Shown here one piece after another: positions 58,781 to 64,000 of a stretch of 64,000 bases of DNA (the first letter of the stretch is position 1; every line of letters starts with the position of its first letter). Below the pieces are notes generated by a model that was not told where the DNA came from, ran no database searches, and was given only the letters and a program-made list of their open reading frames with translations. The stretch is from Liolophura sinensis (taxonomy: Eukaryota > Mollusca > Polyplacophora > Chitonida > Chitonidae), in the NCBI RefSeq assembly GCF_032854445.1, contig NC_088302.1, positions 29,102,979 through 29,166,978 on the forward strand, given 5' to 3'. The position numbers and the translations under genes were made by a program.

Positions 58781-59128
58781 CCGGGTCCGGATAGCACAGC
58801 TGGTAGAGAGCGACCGGGAGCGGTAGATCCAGGATCTGGGTCGAGTCACACCTTAGACCTTAAAAGAGTAAGTTGTAACTCCGACGCTTGGCGTTCAACA
58901 TGAAGGGGATAGTGCAACGATTGACTGACCTGAATCAGTATAATGGCTCGGGCGGGGCTGCTTACTTGCCTTCGGAAAGTCGTCTCAGTGAAGCAGCACT
59001 AGATTAAAGCGGTAGAAATCCGTCCTGCAACAAAGAGGCACATTGCATACGCCCCAAGGATTCCTTCGCCGTCAAATGACTGAAAAATTCTTGAGTACGA
59101 CGTTAAACCTCAAGCACTCACGCACTCA
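58781..59128 (+). repeat. tRNA-derived SINE, family A
   Basis: Head with A-box-like ATAGCACAGCTGGTAGAG and B-box GGGTCGAGTC, the body AAGTCGTCTCAGTGAAGCAG, and tail ATTCTTGAGTACGACGTTAA then CACTCACGCACTCA. The best-preserved family A copy. Confidence 0.85.
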
Positions 59129-60807
59129 TAGTGTTTTCTTATTTGACATTCATTTGGGCCTTGATGCTTGGCACCGGTATCGCTGTAAAGAACGTAACAA
59201 CTTCAATTTCAATTTGACTTTGGAGACAAAACTACTTTGGTTGGAATGGCCAGTTGCAGGGCTTCATAAAAAGTAAAATGTTATCAGTCAACACAGAAAA
59301 ATGCCTTGAGAAGGTGGGAGAAAACCGGACAGGGCGCTGGAGAAAACCCATGTACGACTCTCTGATTAATTCATAAGATCTGGTTTTATTTAAAATTATA
59401 TTAAGATCGAAATTAACTCAGTTCAGACTACAGGACCATTTGGATCAGACTGGCATCAACATTGAGAGGTGAGAGGTTCGGGTCAACCTTGCAAATAGCC
59501 TGTAGAAGTTTTCTTATCTTTGAACAATGAGGTCGCATGTTCAAATCTTGCCCCAGCTTTTTGTATGAAAACTTGTGAGGTATCTAACAAAGTTGGGGGG
59601 GGGTCCTCCACCCCTAAACTAGACTTCCATTCAGGTGAAAAATTCTTGAGCACACATATCTTTAAAATTAAGACCAAGTGTTCTTTGCCAATGACTTGAA
59701 CAACACTGACTATTATAATCCCAATTTTGATCAAGTAGCATATGCCTGTCACTGTGAATTTGGAATACAACCCTGATCGCTTGCATGCATGGTGAAAGTA
59801 CAACTAGGACTGTGCAAGTTTGGAGTTGTTTGGCCTGATCATACCTTTCTCACTCTGATGAAAGCTTTCTGACATCTTGAGTTGTCAAGTGAAACAAAGC
59901 GCATGTCTCTTTTCTGTGGAACATTGGAAGCTTTCGATATAAAGCTTTCCACAGGCCATAAGTGACTTGTCTCCCTTTTGCATTGTTTCCAGTTAGTAAA
60001 TTCCCTGACTAAAGTAATGTGGAAAAAGATCTGCGGAAGTATATAGTCTAAGCAAGGGCTGACACAGCATAAAGACGCTCTGCTGACAATACCAAAACCA
60101 CAAAAAAAAAAACAAAGCGGGATGGAAAAGATAAGTCTGTTTCTTCAAGTGAGGTGGAAAACTTCTAGAATTCACTTTTTATGTAGTTAATTTGTCAACT
60201 TTAACTTCAAAAATATATATCACCGAACTTTTGCATGGTACCATGCCATTCACCACGACGTATCAAAAAATCAACCTTGCATGACCACCATTTCTTATCT
60301 GTCATGGCTGGAAGTGAAATCATAGGATTCTGTTACCTTGGTAACCTATAGCTCTACATCATGCCTCTACACTTTCGCTAACTGAACGGGGTAGATCCAT
60401 ACAACGTCCTGTTTGATTTTCTTGGAGTAGCGGCAGAATTCTACCAACATGCTCCTCTGGCAGAGCAGGCAAACATAAATATGCTTTCATTTCGTTTTTT
60501 TTAAATTTTTGGGAAGAGAATTAAACGCGTTAAAAGTTTGAATTCTAAGGTAAGCTTTATGGACCATACTATCACAGTTTAGAAACTCTGACGTCACAGG
60601 AAGTTTTTCCGTCTGTAATTATGACACTGAATGTTGTAATAACTCATTTTACAAATAATTTTGATTTGTCTGTACGGTGAAACTTAATTCATGTTTTAGC
60701 TTTCTTTGACTTTAAGGTTTTCAGTGACATATCTAGAATCTGGTCATTGCATACTATTTCTTTTTGCCTTTATTAACGGTTTGTACTATGTTTTATGCTT
60801 TTTTATA
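59129..60807. other. Non-coding interval before the transposon
   Basis: No exon is recognised. A faint SINE B body fragment (GGGAGAAAACCGGACAGGGC) is near 59318-59350. Otherwise AT-rich unique sequence. Confidence 0.5.
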
Positions 60808-62264
60808 AACTACCAGGCAAAAGAAAGGTTTCACCGTATTTTTTGTCATAAAAAAAAATAAAAGCGCGGTTCCAGATTTGATTCTAAGCAGGACATGGTT
60901 TATGACTGCATCGTTTCCTCTACCAGAACGCACCGTCACGAACGCAGCAATTGGAATTGTGAAATTGCGACCACATGCAAAACGTCCTTTTGAGGCATGG
61001 CTCGTGATGCACGTGCGGTAATGTTGCATAAATACTCTTGCTCGAAAGAGCAGACATTCAGTGACCGAAAAAACACCAACAGTATGCCAAGACTTACGCA
61101 AGCGCAACGAGACCAGGCCATCGGTATGTCCACCATGGGAGTCTCGCAACGTCACATTGCAAGAACGTTCAACTGCAGCCAAACCACCATCAGGAGGTTG
61201 TTGATACGCTATCAGCAGACAGGCCAGACCCAAGACAGACCAAGATCGGGAAGACCAAGGGTAACAACTGCGGCTGAAGATCGCTACATCCGGCAGATCC
61301 ACCTCCGAAACCGATTCGTCACGGCGACGTCAACAGCGGCGACGGCACTAGGCCATGTCATCAGCCCCAGAACAACACTGCGTCGTCTTCGTTCAGCTGG
61401 TTTACGACCTTACCGCCCCTTCCGTAGGATGGCCTTGACCCTTTTACACCGTCAACGCAGATTGCGATGGGCACGTATTGTACGTCAAGAGGCGAGCGTC
61501 TCGCGCCAAACTGCGTAAGAGAGGTTTATCCGTTTGGAGGCGGAGGCGTCATGGCTTGGAGAGGGATTTGTGACCAAATGAAGACGTAGCTGGTTATTGT
61601 GCGAGGTAATCTGACTGGCCAGCGATACCTTGATGAGGTACTGAGACCTGTCGTCGTTCCTTTCCTCCAATGACAGCCAAAAGGATCGATCTTGCAACAC
61701 GACAACGCAAGACCTCACACTGCCCGCATTTTTACAGACTACCTCGAGACCGCAAACGTCATCGTGTTGCCCTGGCCAGCCAACTCACCAGACATGAACC
61801 CATTGAGCATCTCTGGGATCACCTTGACCGCCGTTTGAGACAGTTGGTGCCTCCTCCAACTAACCAACAGGAACTTGAGCAAGCTCTGTTAAACCTATGG
61901 AACGTTATCCCTGCTGACGTCATCCAGCGACTGACGACGTCAATGTGGAGGCGTGTGCTTGCTTGCATTGATGCCCAGGGTGGCCACACTCGCTACTGAT
62001 GACTGTAGTCCTTCATTTCTGTGGATACTGTGACTTTACATGCACTTGCCAGTTAACTTTACATTTGTGTAATTTTTTCTTCTGACCCCTTGTCTCTTTC
62101 ATTGTGTTTTGTGGCCAATTGAATGCCAATATTTTAAAGCCTTTTTGAGAGAATATTTCACAATGATTCCTGTTTATAAACCAATCTTCTTAATTCTTAT
62201 ATTTGACTTTGTTTTGTTTTATGGGCTCAAGAAGTGGGTGAAACCTTTCTTTTGCCTGGTAGTT
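60808..62264 (+). mobile_element. Tc1/mariner-like transposon, 1457 bp
   Basis: Exact 28-bp terminal inverted repeats at 60808-60835 and 62237-62264 (outer part AACTACCAGGCAAAAGAAAG), flanked by TA at 60806-60807 and 62265-62266, the Tc1/mariner target duplication. The transposase inside is broken. Intact termini mean it could still be moved by a transposase from a related copy. Confidence 0.95.
61084..61999 (+). pseudogene. Tc1-like DD34E transposase, disrupted
   Basis: The first part, from MPRLTQAQRDQAIGMSTMGV to RRLRWARI, is an intact N-terminal DNA-binding region with paired helix-turn-helix motifs and a GRPRV motif. After about 61488 the frame is lost. The segment that should hold the first catalytic Asp is missing. 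The second Asp (HDNARPHTAR) and the Glu (PIEHLWD) survive 34 residues apart but are separated by a one-base frameshift, and at least two in-frame stops lie upstream. The C-terminus ends GGHTRY, usual for the family. No active enzyme can be made from this copy. Confidence 0.92.
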
Positions 62265-62266
62265 TA

Positions 62267-64000
62267 TTTGGTGAAGCGATCCTGTAGCAGCCACTGTGTG
62301 AACACAATATCTCCCACGATCAAACTGCTCCACTTTGAACACATCCTGGATAAAGTTCGCACACGCTGAACAAAGTTCACGCACCCTGGACAAAGTTCGA
62401 ACACCATGTACAAAGTTCGGACACCCTGTACAAAGTTCGGACACCCTGGCCACCGTCGCGTGCATACCTTAATATGCACATCAAGCAAGGTTGTAGAATG
62501 TTCGGTATAGAAGGATATGAAGACTGCAATTGAAACTGAAATAATTCAAATAAGTTATAAAATAAGTCTAAACATGGGTTTCCCCGTGACTGTTTTTCCA
62601 GAATTCTGATTTATGCTAGCAAACTTTAATACCCCAAGCAGTTATATTGCTTCCATAACTATGTATGACCTATGAGATTGTACATGTCAATGGCAGAGAA
62701 ATTTCAGGTGAGTACAGTATCTATGTATCTGCTTACAACTTATGCCATCACTATATTATATGTAGTCCAGGAGCTAGCAGAGGTTTATCGGTCAGGCCTC
62801 GTACGAAAGCTTTGACACACTGATAATACAGAACAATGTGTGAAAACTCCAAAATGGGGATTCTTAAGTGCGCCCCCTTTGGGTGCTGTTGAAAGTACCC
62901 CAAAATTAATTCCATCAATCACGATCGAGTGCGAGGAAGAAACTCACTGTATACATTCCTCTTGACATCCTGATCTTTAAAAGCCAATTCTTAAGTTCCT
63001 AGGCCATACTAGAATCCACGCAAGAACGTCTTAATTACCCCTAATTATGAATTTTATCGATCATATAGCGTACGAGGACATTTTTTTTTTTACCAAAAGA
63101 TACCTTGAGATATGCTAATTATAAAATGGTAATTCTTATGTGATCTATTTAGTGAGATCTGCTTTGATTTTAGAGGTCTTTACCTTTAAAATAATAGAGC
63201 CTCTGCCCCTTCGGGGGCTCTGCTCCATTAACATTAAGAAAAGGGGCGTTACTCAGATATTCCCCTGTACATAATACATGTACACAGGTTAACCTTCATG
63301 TACAGACTTTCTTTGGGATAGTTCCTGTCGTCATCTTGATTAGTGAATAAGGAATACACAAGCAACACATAGAAATCTATTGTTAAAAGAGTATTTTTTT
63401 ATTCCATTTTAATGTAAACAAGGCATGCTGGAGATACCCCCAATAAACAACAAATGGGATCACATGAGTGAAAATATTTCGTAAGTACCCGCACCACAAC
63501 CGTAAACAGGTATAATGAACACATTAAGACAAGGGTCGCGCCAGACATAGACAGCACAAGAAAACCAGGTATTGGATGAGACAAGACGAGCAACAAGAGA
63601 ACAATGCTAACTGGAGAGTGGACAGACAGCAACCTTATCCTGGAGAAACCATTATGAGATGGGACAAAAGGCACTGGGTTGGAATGCTGTCACTCCCTGA
63701 TCAGATGAACATGCTTTGTGTTGTTGTTGGCAAATGACACCTACTGCTGCAGCACTCCGTCCTCAGTCTGCATCATGTTTCGAGGAACAGCTACTTCCAA
63801 TTGAAAACCAGCAAACCAAAGCTCGGGAATTTATTTATTTATTTTTTTTTTGTTATGATGATTTGCAACCATTGCTGACAGCGTGACATACATTTGTTTT
63901 CCCACTGCTGGGAAACACCAAATGGCCTACCTTTCTTGATATCGATAGTCAATCTTGCTATCCACACACATTCCATACCTTTCTTGACACCTATGAATGC
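62267..64000. other. Right edge of window, no firm gene
   Basis: A 20-bp repeat lies at 62349-62448. The last 70 bp on the minus strand (63933-64000) are open in two frames and end at a possible donor (AAG then GTAGGC), so an exon of a gene beyond the window is possible but unproven. Other ORFs here resemble nothing known to me. Confidence 0.4.
62349..62448. repeat. 20-bp tandem repeat beside the transposon
   Basis: Five units of TACAAAGTTCGGACACCCTG at exact 20-bp spacing, with the left units more diverged. Confidence 0.95.

Noticed and set aside
63399..63674. Hydrophobic 91-codon ORF on the minus strand
   Set aside because: No splice support, no family resemblance, and the composition is that of low-complexity sequence.

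Overview
The window is animal nuclear DNA: long introns with GT-AG borders, dispersed tRNA-derived SINEs, many minisatellites and a Tc1/mariner element. The gene set (lamin with a CaaX box, a MALT1 paracaspase, COP9 signalosome subunit 2, DDA1) and the SINE types suggest a lophotrochozoan invertebrate, most likely a mollusc. This is an inference; no species can be named from the sequence alone.

Layout. 1-8403 (+): the last ten exons of a nuclear lamin (coil 1B region to CaaX stop); the 5' end lies outside the window. 8404-13426: lamin 3' UTR and a tail-to-tail spacer. 13427-33088 (-): a complete 16-exon MALT1 gene (about 916 residues), with a probable non-coding first exon near 35.0 kb. 36.7-47995 (-): a complete 13-exon COPS2/CSN2 gene (442 residues). 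48353-51288 (+): a complete five-exon DDA1 gene (100 residues), head-to-head with COPS2 across 357 bp. 51289-60800: DDA1 3' UTR and gene-poor DNA with one weak candidate gene. 60808-62264: a decayed Tc1-like transposon with matching terminal repeats and a TA duplication. 62265-64000: nothing firmly coding.

How the genes relate. COPS2 is the cullin-facing subunit of the COP9 signalosome, which removes NEDD8 from cullin-RING ligases. DDA1 is a small DDB1-binding part of CUL4 ligases. They share one short promoter carrying a perfect CRE palindrome, so co-expression of a ligase part and its regulator is plausible. MALT1 (NF-kB signalling protease and scaffold) and lamin (nuclear envelope) have no evident link to them.

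The most unusual theme is tandem repeats that touch or include exon borders. In MALT1 a 63-bp repeat carries the exon end and its 5' splice site, giving up to four in-frame alternative donors. A 26-bp array of about 60 copies carries a donor-like GTAAGT in many units and runs straight into another MALT1 donor. Arrays of 167, 121, 27 and 21 bp lie 0-30 bp from exon borders in lamin, MALT1 and COPS2. The DDA1 start appears to use a TISU-like initiator that doubles as a rare GC 5' splice site directly after the ATG. All exon models were built by hand from splice sites, phases and remembered family sequences; no database search or transcript data were available.
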